Of a stretch of DNA of 64,000 nucleotides, positions 47,110-59,700 are shown piece by piece. Source of the stretch: Apostichopus japonicus (Eukaryota; Echinodermata; Holothuroidea; Aspidochirotida; Stichopodidae); assembly GCF_037975245.1 (NCBI RefSeq), contig NC_092580.1, forward strand, positions 25,402,501-25,466,500, given 5' to 3'. Under the pieces are notes generated by a model that made no database searches, was not told the origin of the DNA, and saw nothing but the letters and a program-made list of their open reading frames with translations. How positions within the stretch are numbered: position 1 is the first letter of the stretch; each line of letters starts with the position of its first letter. The translations under genes were made by a program, and so were the position numbers.

Positions 47110-50100
47110 TTATTTTGTTTCAATCTTATGTATTTATATATTGGTGTTGGAGTTTTCTTAGTAGCCTACTTTAAATATAAGTTATCGTTATTTTTACAAA
47201 ATAATCTACTTCACGTGTACTGTCGTTGTATATTTGATAATATATCTTGCTCAAATCTTGCTTTTGGGAATAAGTGTCTAAGATAATATATGTAGTTCGA
47301 CAACTGTTGATATTTGATCCCATGTATCCGTACATAATTTCGCAAAACATACACCTGCCTGGTTTAACTTTCACTGATGGAGTCATAACTGGCTTAGTTC
47401 TTGAAACTTTCCAATTCCAAGCTGCAACTATAAGATGTCTATACAGTGCCGGCCATAAGCTAGGCCAGGCTTTACCATCTTCACCCTAGTGATAGTACAG
47501 TGAGAAGCGGTTAGTGTTATTGTTAAGATAAGTCGAAAACAACTAGGCTAGGCTTAACTTCTTATAGGCTTGGCGTACTAGTCTAATGACATTCACATAG
47601 TCTTGGCATATGTGAACATTCATGGCGGCCAAACTTAATAGGCTTATACTAGGCCTAAACAGGCGCATTAGGCCCTGACGCAATATCCTAGCTAAGCCTA
47701 TGCTAGTAGTTTAAGCCTACGAAGGCTAGTAATAGTAGTAACTTGTATCATTTTAAATGCTTACTTTATGCTAGCCCATACTAGCATATAGCTCTTGTAA
47801 AGAACTGAAGTGTGGGTTATCGATCAGCCTTAGCGGCTTCCTGACTCTGAAAAACATAATAGTAATACTTATAGTTGCTAGCAATGGCTAAGCCTCGACT
47901 GTTTAGGCGCATTGGCGCGACGAAACATATGTTCCAGCGGCCTTTGAAAGTGACAATTTAGTGTGGAAGTCAATTGGAGCTACAAATTCTGGTGGGACAC
48001 CTTTAAAACGCTTTTTTTAGTCAAAGGTCACAACCTCGGTCATGTCAAAAAAATTAAACCATACGCATCTTAAGACACGTCTTAGTGAAGAACAGTTTGT
48101 GAAACCAAGATCCAGACAGAACTTTATTAAGAAACATCTTAGTGTAAGAGAAGTCCGAGAGCACTAAGTCCTGTATGGGAAAGTCGAGTTTAGTGAATCA
48201 GGTCCCAGGACTACGCAGAGAACGTATTTCACGGGACCGTGATTATCCTCTCGTCAACTACAATGATGAAGGTCTATACGATCGATATCGTTTCACGAGA
48301 AGGGGGCTGATGCGCAAGAGACAAAATCAACTTTAGGAGAAATATTCTATCTCTCGAAAAGGGCCCCGAGATGAAAAGCGCTAAAGTGTAAAACCTTTAC
48401 ATTTTTTTCCCTTTGGATTGGCACATTTAAGAGCAAGGTGTGAACGCTTTTATTGATATTTGCCATAGTAATTTGTAAGTATATGGTGTAGTTCAATATG
48501 AACATTAAAATTAAAACAACGAAAAATGTGTCACCATTTGTACATATTCATGCAATGATCAATAAACGAAAAGTAACAACCTAACTTTAGCAAACATGTG
48601 GACAACTTGTTAAGAGCCTTAAAATGTGTTGAACTTGTGAACTCTGTTCATTCTATTTACATTGTTTTAATATTTATAACTTAAGTACCATTTTTGCCAA
48701 GCAAAGGAAATTATAAACAATCAAAACAATACATTTAACTGATAATTACTAAAGTTTTGTTTGTATTTAGTAAGGTGGATTCAGTGCACAATTAAAGTAT
48801 TTACTACAATAATAAATCATAATTGCTATCTTCAGTACTCAGTTGTCCATATTACTCAAGGATACAACCGCAGCATCACAATCACTAAATTTACTATATC
48901 GGGATCGTTGATGTTCAAAATCACTATTTTCATGTCAGTATATGCCCATCCATGCTTAATAAAAGTTGAAAATTATCGTCTCCAAAAATTATATCTATGT
49001 ATTTTCAAAGAGCTCCATGTTAATCTCTGTATCTTAATAAAAATGAAACTGATCACAATAAAAACAAATAGACACAAGTAAATAATATCCTTGTAGACTT
49101 TATATTATGTGATGAAGCTTTAAATACCTGTAACATAAAACTGGCTAAGTTGTTTGACAATGGACCTTAATTGCAAATTATTTTTTATAGCAAACTTTTT
49201 CTTTTATCTTAAAGCAGCAACATTGGTATGGAGACTTTAAAGTTAACACGTAGAGCAGGTATAACAGCACGTAAACATAAATGAAACCACTCTACCACAA
49301 TTGAGAGTATACATGGCACAGCTTGAAAAAAGACGAAAAATAAAAGAAAGAAAATAACAACATCGCTACGATCTTTGGCAATTCTTGTGTTGAGCTTTAA
49401 ATAAAGTTACCATTGCGACAGTAGAATGTAGTTCTCACAGACCAAGATGGTAAATAGAGTTAATTTGAGCAAGGTTCAGCATGTTGCCTTGATCAGTCGT
49501 CACCACATTCAAACTTTGCTAAAGCAATTGGGAAATTCTTCACCTTGTTGCCGACCATGCCATAAAGGTATATTAATACAGTACTCTAGTAATTAGATGT
49601 AAAAAATCTTGAAGTTTGCACTGAATAATCCACACTGTACGGAAAGTGAAGTTTAATCAAGAGATCGGTGGCAGTTGGTATACCACATATTTCCCTTGCA
49701 TCATGAATAGCTACTCTATCTACAACTATGAACTACTGCTGTGGACTGCTGATATCACTTTCAAGAGAAAGAAAGTATGGCTGTCTTTTAGAAGCTTCGT
49801 TACTTTATGGCCTATCCTTCCACACTCGTCCTAATCTGCAGAGAAAGTAGTATCTACTTATTGTGGCATCATTGTCATTTAAAGAAAACAGACTTGTGAA
49901 GTGTTAAGACATGTTGTAAGTATAGTATTAATATAGTTTTTGTTTTGGCTAACTCACATTTATCCCACCATCGTAAATAGTAGTAAGACTTAAGACTATC
50001 ATTACCTCAATAATGTTCCTACTACCTTTCATGAAATAGTAAATACAATTTTTGAGCACACACAGCATATATATTTAACCAGTGAAAGCTGAGGCAGGGT

Positions 50101-53100
50101 GGGAAACAGTCACACCACGGAAAGTTGAAGCTTTTTCACTGTCTGTTATAGGGATATCTTAAGGTAACATGCTAGGAAGTGCAAGGAAGCCAAGGGTATT
50201 CCCTTTTATTTTTACCCAAGTTGATTCAAAAGCAAGACGACTTCTTTCATGCTCAATAAGAAATATATCTCTTTTTGTATGCTATCATTGCCTGTATCTG
50301 TTTACGTAGGGATGTATTCTAAGCAAAAGATCAGCGGTTGCCAATGAATAAAGTATCCGATATTTCTCCTCGGCTGCATTTTCCTTTCTTCCTTGTAACT
50401 AGAGATGTAATCCTAAAATAGTAGCCTAGTACTGCTAAAAACAAGTAATACTAATGTGTTTGCTTTTAAAAGAAACACAAAATTGAGTGATGTAACACTA
50501 ACGAGCTACAGACCCCCCCCCCCCCCATCCCGCTTACTTCCAGAAATGTTTTAAGGCCGATCCGCAGCTAGTAGTAACTTTTAAAACTTTAAGTACTAAC
50601 TTACTAATATAAATACTAGCCCATACTAGCCTACCCCTTGGTCTTAATAACTGTACGAGAACAGTGTAGTTAAGCCGAGATCCAATCAGTATTTTACTAC
50701 GATGCATCTTAGTGTAAGTCGAGTCCGCAAAAACCTACGTTCTATGTGCCTAATTCTATTTTAGTGAACAGGTTTCAGGTCCATAAACGTATACTTTAGA
50801 GTGTTAAAGTTCAAAATGGCTTTAAAAATGATTTAATTCGTAGTGTAAGAGTTAACTCCAAGATCCTGATTCTTAGGCTGGGGATTAAGTGATTGTTTTC
50901 CTAACAAAATCGGCATAACAATAGAAATATTTTCAAAGAGCACAATTGTTCATTATTATGTGATAAATGTTTCAGTTCCCTAGCTAAATAATCTGCCCTG
51001 CGAACAATGTGATCTATGAGTTTGAATCGATAACTGCCCTCTAGACCAGACAATTTCTATTATACAAGAAACAAAATCTTAGACAGCTTAGTCGATAAAG
51101 CTAAGTGATTGAATAGTCAATATCTTAAATGAGCATTAAATATTACAGGCGATCTTCATAACCATATATTTATAACTTAGCAATGTAATTTGCTACAATC
51201 AGCAATTCGATTTTATTCTAATCATTACAATGTTCACAGATGATAAGCAAAAACCAGAGTAGATGGTTAGGATAAGACGTTTCAATCACATTGTAATTTT
51301 CTTTCAACTAAGCTTTACAGGTACTTACAAGCTTATTATATATGACGTGGAGAAACCTCTGGTTGACCGGCTTCGGCTGGTTTGATGCTCATAGGGCGTG
51401 TCACATCCCTCTTGCAGTCGGCAACAGGTTATAGATCGGGGTTCAAGATACTTTTAAGCATGATCATCGAAGGAAAGGTTAACAAAAGAAGGTGACGACA
51501 GTTAGTAAATCACGGAGAACATTGTTGTCTGTATACGAATTTAAATCTCTTTGCTGTAAACTGCAGACAGACATCCGGGTGGGCTAAGAGAGATCCAAGG
51601 AGGTAAACCCACCAAAGGGCGGCCACGTGGAGAATGTAAATAGCTACTAAATTTAATATTATGATATGTGCAGTCAATATCAGGGAACAATAAAAACCAT
51701 GACGTCATGTAAAATATAAACGTACACATGGTTCATGCATTAGTACATGAGAAGAGGCCCATTACATGTGTACGATGTAACATAATTCCACTAATAGTAG
51801 AATTGCATTTCGAGTTTATAAGTAGAATTTCAAATACAATTTCACTTCAATAGAATGCATTCCACGTAAGTTTAACTAAGGGATAAATGTTAAACGGCTT
51901 TCCATAGAGTCAGGGGTCTCTTGAATTACCCAAAAATATTGTCATGCATTCTGAATCGTATGCAGCGGTTTGCCGGCAAGAATGCGTTGGAAACGTTTTT
52001 TTGTGGGTAATTAAAACCGAAGAACGTAAATCGCCTCACCAATGGATTCGCGCCTGATAACTGCACTCTTACTGACTATGAGGAAAAGGGGTGGGCAAAC
52101 TTCACCGGGAGTGCAACTGACATACTTAAGAAAGAAAAGGAATTCACTACTATTATAATTTATGTACCTGAGAGCCCTTGTTGGGGTCCAGGCAGAGGAA
52201 GGGAGGGGCGATTCTCGAAACTTAATATTGTTTAGATATTACATATTCACCTATAGCGAGTTCAAACCACTAAAAATACATTTGAAATGCGGAAATTTAT
52301 TTTCTCTAGAATGTATTTCATAGTGTTCTCGTTAGTACACAGCCGGCATGACCCCCGAAAGATGTAGCGTCGTTAGGTATTTCTTTGTAACTCGTATAGA
52401 TTTTTAAACACAAAAACACCAGTCAGAAAATAAGAATTACGGTTCCCGCTGAATATGATCTTGTGTCTGACTCGGCATGGACTGAGGACTGACCTCGTGC
52501 ATAAAGCAATAAGTAAGATGCTACCTGCCAGCATTCAGGGGGTGTCCTATGACAAAATGGAATACATTTAAATCATATTTAGCTTAATGACAGAGAAGAA
52601 TAAAAGAACAAAAATATGCTAATTTTTTGTTATCAGAAAATTCCAGCCAGATTTATAGCACCGTAAACCAGCAGAGAAAGCATCTAAGTATAACATAAAC
52701 TGAAGCTTTTATTTTACTACAAATTTAATATTTGGCGAAAATGGTTACCAATAAATCAACCATTGAAAAAATGTGAACTAATTACAACAGAATCTTTCCT
52801 TAAGGTATTACCATCTGATAAAAGCCATTTGTTATGATCTCTACCGCCTATACAGCTAACACATGCATCATGCGTAATTTCATAGTCTTTCCACGCTGAA
52901 CTGGTAACTTTATCTTCATATCGAACTACTAATTTGAGTTTTTGGTTTCATTTTCTTGTAGCTTGATGAAGAACATAAATAACAGCACGTGTTTACATTT
53001 TTTTACATTAAAAAGAGAGTTGGTAGCACACGGAAAAGAGCGTTTAATGGATCAAAAATACACGTATAAGCTAATATAACCCAAGATAGGATACTTATAT

Positions 53101-53680
53101 GATGATTTACAGACATGTACTCAGTACTTAGTCTATGCAAGTTCTCTGAGTTCTTTGGCTCACGTTCGAAAAAAAAAATTAACAGAAAAAAAAAAAATTT
53201 TTGATATCAATATCTTAACATTGAACAACTGCTGGCGGGCAATTAGACACATTATGTTGGTGCGTGGTTCAAAAATGGCTTCATCGACGGCTGGTGGTGT
53301 TTTGGTCATGAACACTAGAGATAATTGCAAGTTAGTATATTTAAAGAAAGTAAACTCAATCGAATTAACTCCATAGAATTAACTAATAAACAGGTCAATG
53401 GCTAAGCTGCGAAGTATTACTAATAAGGTACAAAGTCTGATTTTAAAATTTCAAATATTAATCTCACTTTATAGCGACTTTTGCCATAACCATATATTAA
53501 TAAAACCGATGCAGGTGAAAACTACAAATATATTTACTGCAGGGATGTGGACATTTATAATAAGGGCTGAGCTGTTTGAATGCAAAGCATTATTCGGTAT
53601 GGCTATTTTCATTCTGATCAACTATCAAGAGCATACTATATACACTAAAGGAAATTGTAACTGTTGAACTTGTCATCCGT
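47110..53680. other. C-D convergent intergenic region
   Basis: 6.5 kb without a supported gene. Holds taggcct-rich degenerate sequence (47.55-48.3 kb) with weak relatives at 50.57-50.87 kb (shared catcttagtgtaag and ctagcccatactagc). Short ORFs have no domains. Confidence 0.5.
50513..50526 (+). repeat. Poly-C run
   Basis: About 14 consecutive C in intergenic DNA. Confidence 0.8.
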
Positions 53681-53684
53681 TGAA

Positions 53685-53759
53685 TTAAAAGTTCACTTCG
53701 TTGTAGTCGTTTGGTTCTAACACGATGTAACTTGTATCTGCTGGTTGCGTCATATCTAC
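53685..53759 (-). CDS. Gene D terminal exon: tyrosine tail
   Basis: [20 protein letters not shown], then EVNF and TAA at 53687-53685. TSYIVL resembles TxYxxL/V switch motifs, and DYNEV is a second Tyr. Phase 0 agrees with the preceding exon. Confidence 0.78.
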   Translation of the reverse strand, partial: VDMTQPADTSYIVLEPNDYNEVNF

Positions 53760-56700
53760 CTGAGAATGCAACGTGTAGAGGACGTAGTTATATAATGTTC
53801 TTGAAAGGAAATATTGTCAAAGACCAAAACAATCGAGAACGATGGAACTGATACTCATCGTTGCAATTATTAAATTCCCCTGAAAAAAATTAATCAACCA
53901 CTTAAGAAATTCCTAAATCTAAGAATAAGTATACCATTTTTCAAAAGGCGTACTTGGTCAACGGTGACTTTGAAAATGGAGCAACATTACAGATTTTTTT
54001 GTTTCAAATATTGTTCTTATTTCTATTAAAACAAATCAATATGTATTACATTTCAAATAATCTCAGATTTGCTAAGACGATTGACTCAATACTAAAGTGG
54101 AGTAGTGATGAAACTGTTAGTCAATGACAGTTTGTTTTTCTGTAAATTAGTTTTCATTAATACCTTTGCAATACCCTCATATAGTTCCTCGATTTTGTTG
54201 CGGACCTTCATGATGGTCGGTCTCTGTCGAGAGTTCTTGTGCCATGTAGAAAGCATCAGGTTGTATCTGAAAATAGAACGTTATTGTAAGTAATACATAT
54301 TTAACTTGAATGGAACTTATTGCTAAGTTCTGAATGTGTTTAAGCTACGTAGTTTCAGAGATTAAAAAGTAATAGACCACATATGCGATATGATGTTTTT
54401 TTCAGCGATGGGGACTATTACGAAATAGCAATGGAGTTACAACCTTTGTTACCTTTATGTGTGTCTTCTTACTTACATACAACATATACTAGAGTTTCAT
54501 CGTATCGTGCAGATTGTACAACGCAACTTCCAATACATCGGATAAGCATCACAAAGCTTAAACTCGCAAATAATGCAAGCATTTGTTAAATTACACCAGT
54601 GCTCAATGCTATAAATATGGATTTATGAAAATAAGTATTTTGTTCATACATGGCTCCAGGACAACAGTCTGGTTGTTCCAAGCATTTCAATTGCCTAATG
54701 TGTCCTTCTATTTCCTTGGCGGTATTCGTGTGGTATGGAGCTTCTCCTACGAAATAAAAAAAAAAGGCTAGTTATTTTCAGCACAATTATATGTGTCACC
54801 AACTGGCCATGCCAGACTTAACAGTAAATTTTGCTGAAATGTGTTCTACAACTTAAATTTTACATTGATAAAGTGTGTCTACAACTATAACTTACAACCC
54901 CCACCCTAAAAATCAAGAAAGTGAAGTATATGAATCAGCAACTGTATTCTCTTGAACGTCATTTCCAATTAATATGAAATTGGTAGTTTGAAATAATTAC
55001 CGAATGAAAATATTTCCCAGAGAAGTATCCCGAAGGACCAAATGTCAGACGAGATGCCGTACTCGCTCAGAAAAATTGTTTCGGGAGGCAACCACGCTAT
55101 GGGTGGATTTTTCTGGAAAGCGATAAAGAATAATCAGTTTTACAAAGGATATGTCGCACTTCATTTTAAAATAATATTATGCTTCAAAACATGTCATGAC
55201 TCTGCAATTGTTACAACTTAGATACATCGAGATTAGAATGACTCACACTTTCTGTCAGGTTGGTGATTCTATCCTCACTAAGATCAATCGGGAAAAAGTC
55301 GAAGAGTTTTGGCCTCATCTTATCCCCCAAAAGGACTTTTCTAGCGGCCAGTGCAGGATGACAAAACTGTGAACAGAACAAAGTACCCTGGTTGTTGCAG
55401 AATTAACATCGTAGTACTTTGCGATTTCCGCTTCACAACCAGAGGAAGAGGAAAATTCCTTTTCTAAATAAGCATGTTTGAAATAGGCAATATTTACATT
55501 AGCATGTAACTTATATTGCTCCCAGGAGTTGAAATGTGCACACATTTAATACAATTTTCATTATATATAGTTCCTTGCTTCAACGTTACATTACTGCCCT
55601 AGCCCCAGTGTTATACACTGCCATAGTTTCAATGTAAAAGTATTTTCAGCTACCTGATTACAATGCAGGAAAGCTAGGGCATCTGCAATTTCCTTGGAAA
55701 ACACAATGGGATGTTGCAAACCGCTGTCATTGCCTTTATCGGTGCTATTCAATTCTCTTTGTGGCTGATAGCTTGTTTGCAGTAAATCTCGCAAGTTTCC
55801 ATTCGCGATATATTCTTGATAGATAAAGTAAGGCACTGTTGGAAGAGGTAAGAATCATTTTTTAACTGAGTAAACACCTTCGAAATTTGCTTCTTGAATA
55901 GTCATATTTGAGAAAATAGTGTGATATATTGTCTGGAGATCAATTAACATTTATTAAAATATAATACGTTTTAAAGTTTTTTTTAAAGTATCATACAGTA
56001 CATGTTCTTAAATATATCCTTAATTGGGATTTAAATTGATTCCAGTGGTTTGAAATTGCATTAACTTACCTTCATCCAGGGAGGACCCAATATAGTTCAC
56101 GATGTTTTGGTGGATTTCAAGTTGACGTAGAGCAGATGCGAGCTTTAAAAAGTTATAACCGTCTTTCATTTTTGCCTTTTCTGTCAAATGAATTAGTTAA
56201 TTATTTTTAATCGACTAAATCTCTAATTCAACAGTGTTTAATTAAAGAGAAGGATAAATTAGTTAAGGCAAACCTTCTTTAAACTTAATGAATACCATTA
56301 TCAATTGTTCTCTAAACCATGTTCGTTCAAAGTTTATCTTCAAACAGCTGCTTTTTCTAACATTAATTTTATGTGATATATATGATATTTATTTTATGTT
56401 GCACTTACGAATTCTTTCGTTGCATGTTGATCTTTGATATTTTATATGAAGTGACTTAATTTACTTAATTTATGCTTATAGAAACAAAAGGAATGCATGT
56501 CTAATTCACATCATGTAACGTAAACAATGTAAATAAAATTTGCAGTCTACATTTTGTTACCTGAGACTGTCTTAGCGACGATAAATTCATTTTCTGGATG
56601 ATCCTTACGACTCGCTTTCCAATAAGAAAAAACACTACCAGCGGGAAATAGCGAAATTAGTTCCACGGAGAGTCTAAAACTTGCTGTCTCCGTTTCTTCA

Positions 56701-59700
56701 ATCTTTGATTCTTTTTTGGGTGCAACGGACGGATTTTTTGGGGTTGCTGATGGTGGCGAGATGAAAAGGTAACACGGTTGCTTCACAAAACTTGAAATGT
56801 ATTATATCATGATTCCATGCAATACTAGAGTGACAAATATAATTTTCCGTTCAAGATAATCTAAAGGAATGATTTCAAGTTCTACACAACATCTATAACT
56901 GTTTACGAACATCAATTATGAAGTAAGCATATAAAACAAAAGTGATATTAGCTAATAACACCTCGGTGGTAATGCGTTGTACTTTACATGACAACTATAT
57001 AGACAACATATCTAAAACAATATTAAGATATATGAGATGGAATTATTTCATGTTAAGAGAAGCATAGCTACAAACCTTCGGGGTGATCCTTGTTGCTAAG
57101 CGTTTTGGTCTTCACTGTGCTAGACGGCAAAAACGACACAATGTTACAGAACATTTAAAACTAACTTTTATTAATTTTAAATGATAAAATGCGACTGATG
57201 GTTTATTCAATTTAAGAACTTGTACACTGCCTCGAAAGATAAATAATAGTTCATGACGTTTTACGTAACATGATTTGTTCTTCTTTAGGACACAATGATA
57301 CTTATTTTGTTAAAATTTGAAGTTTGTTACAAACTCACAATAATAAGTTATAAAATTTGCCCTACCATGCATAAAACGCAGTCGCCACGGTATCTGTAAA
57401 CATACGAGTAAAAAATACATGAATACGCATGATGAGAATGTTTCAACAGCGTATGTGAAATATTTTTGAGTTGTAACGTTTAATAGCAGGAGTGAGCAAG
57501 AGAATGTAAGTTATATATCTCGCTCTCTGTATCTTTTTTTATCGTGCACTATTTACTAGTCCGTAATAAGATAGACGTTTTATAATATGTTACTTTGTCG
57601 TGATAAAGAATGTCCTGACTAGTGCATCATATATGTGTCAAAAGTAAATATGACGTAATACACCTTTCCCAACTCTTCCGTCCAACGTCGCCAGTCATCA
57701 TTCATCTGTCCATTATTTACGGTCAACTGGATACGAAATTGGTATTTTGATTTATCAGTTAGCAATAGGAAATCTAATATTCTGTGTTAAAAGAATAAAT
57801 AGTACCTTGTTTTCGTTTCTTGTACACGAAACATGCAAGAAGGCACGTTACGCAAAGGAATAAAGTAGCCAGCCCGACAAACATTATTATAGTGGTGGTG
57901 TCTGTGAAATAAAAATTTGAGATAACGGTAAGTTCGAAATGGGGATATACTCTTTACATCACAAACAGTGAATTACATAACCTTAGATGTAACGTCAGGG
58001 CCAGCGACTCTTAATTTGTTCACGAAAGTTTTAGTTAGCTGTTGATAACAATTAGCTTTCCGGATACCAAATAATGAAAATGAAATGAGATAACAATCTT
58101 TCATATATTCTCTTCATGCTTTAATTTTCACTGCCTGGATGGGATAAATCATCCATATACCAATTGGAATTAAAAACATGAGGCAAATCGAGAGGTCACG
58201 TAATAATTACACTGGATATTATGATGTGTTTTCGACTCACCATTAATCTTAATATCCAGTGTAGCGTGTTGCATCAAGGAGGAAGAAGATAGATTGCTTG
58301 AACAGGAAATGTGGATTCTTCCCTTTACTGTAACATTCAGGTGACTTTCGTAATCCAGTAATATCGGGTTATGAACATTAGGCTTGTTTAATGTCCCAGT
58401 ATCGATATATTGGTCGATGCTTCCAGACTTCCAAAGCAATCTAGCTTCTGGCCGAGAACCAAACGCCACACATTTGAGAACGACCACTTCTCCGTGATAT
58501 GTCATTATCTCTCCAGAAACGTTGATATTGTTTATTTGGATTTTTACGTCTGGTATTGCTGTAACGAGAAAACTTCATTATAAATATAATTGGAATGTTC
58601 GTCGGGGAAAACGTAAACAATGAGTACATTTTAGCTGCGGTTCTTAAGTTATACAATAAGTGCAACATGACAACTATCACATGCATAATTACAATCAATG
58701 GTGATACCAACTATCATTACTTCTAATCTCCTAGTTACATAGAATATGCACTAGTTTAACCAATTTACCATATATAGGAAGTTTGTTTCCTGCAACAATA
58801 GTATCATCGTTCTCGCCAGAGTAATTTCTTTCACATTTCATGAATATTTCAATTGCATTCTCTGGGAATTCCATAGCGTATGTGATCGATCCAGTATCGG
58901 TGCGGAACGTTCGATTAGAAACGTCACTTAAACCGTCTTCGTGTACATATCTTGTCATGGTTGAAAGTTCCACAATTTCGCTTTTCTTGCAGTTTTTCTT
59001 TTGAGTACATGAAATCGTGTACATTGTTCCAGTCGTTATAAAGCTCAGGGCCTCTATGTCTTTGCCATTCAGGGAAAACTTGGATTGGCAATCTGAAATT
59101 GATTAGGGGAAATTCTGTTTCAATGATTTATTAATTAAGATCTTTAGATCAAGATATGACAAGAGAAACTCTCATTATGCCGTTTTTTACACCTCATATC
59201 TTGCAGTTTATGTAAGAGATTGTCAAATTTACAACATAACGTGAAAGTTGCTTTGAGCATAGAATGTCAAGTTAGGGAATGAAAGAAAATCATTTCTATA
59301 CGGTACTGTATATAATTACAATACAATGCATTTCTTCTCTGGTCTATATATTTAACTGTAATTTTACATTGTTAACACATTTTATTAAATTGTAATATAA
59401 CGATAACTTGACTTGGTTACATCTAAACTATCAACGTGGAAACATTGCGTAATATATGGTTTTCTTAATTTGTTTCTTAATAATAATTTTTTCCTAATAG
59501 TTTTCGGTCAGAATATTGTATGTTAATCATGTGCCTTAAAATATTAAGATATCTTTGTAGGTCATACCATCTAATTCAAGAAAATGTTCTTTAAGTACTA
59601 TTCGATTCACAAGACAAGCGTATGTGCCTTCATTTTGTTGCTGAAACTCATCAATCAGTAACTCTGTCACCGATGAGTTCACTGATTTAACGATGACATT

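Noticed and set aside
57663-57740. Possible extra gene D exon ([14 protein letters not shown]) on the - strand
   Set aside because: Open only in phase 0, which neither the TM exon (phase 1) nor the next exon (phase 2) can supply. Including it breaks the frame.
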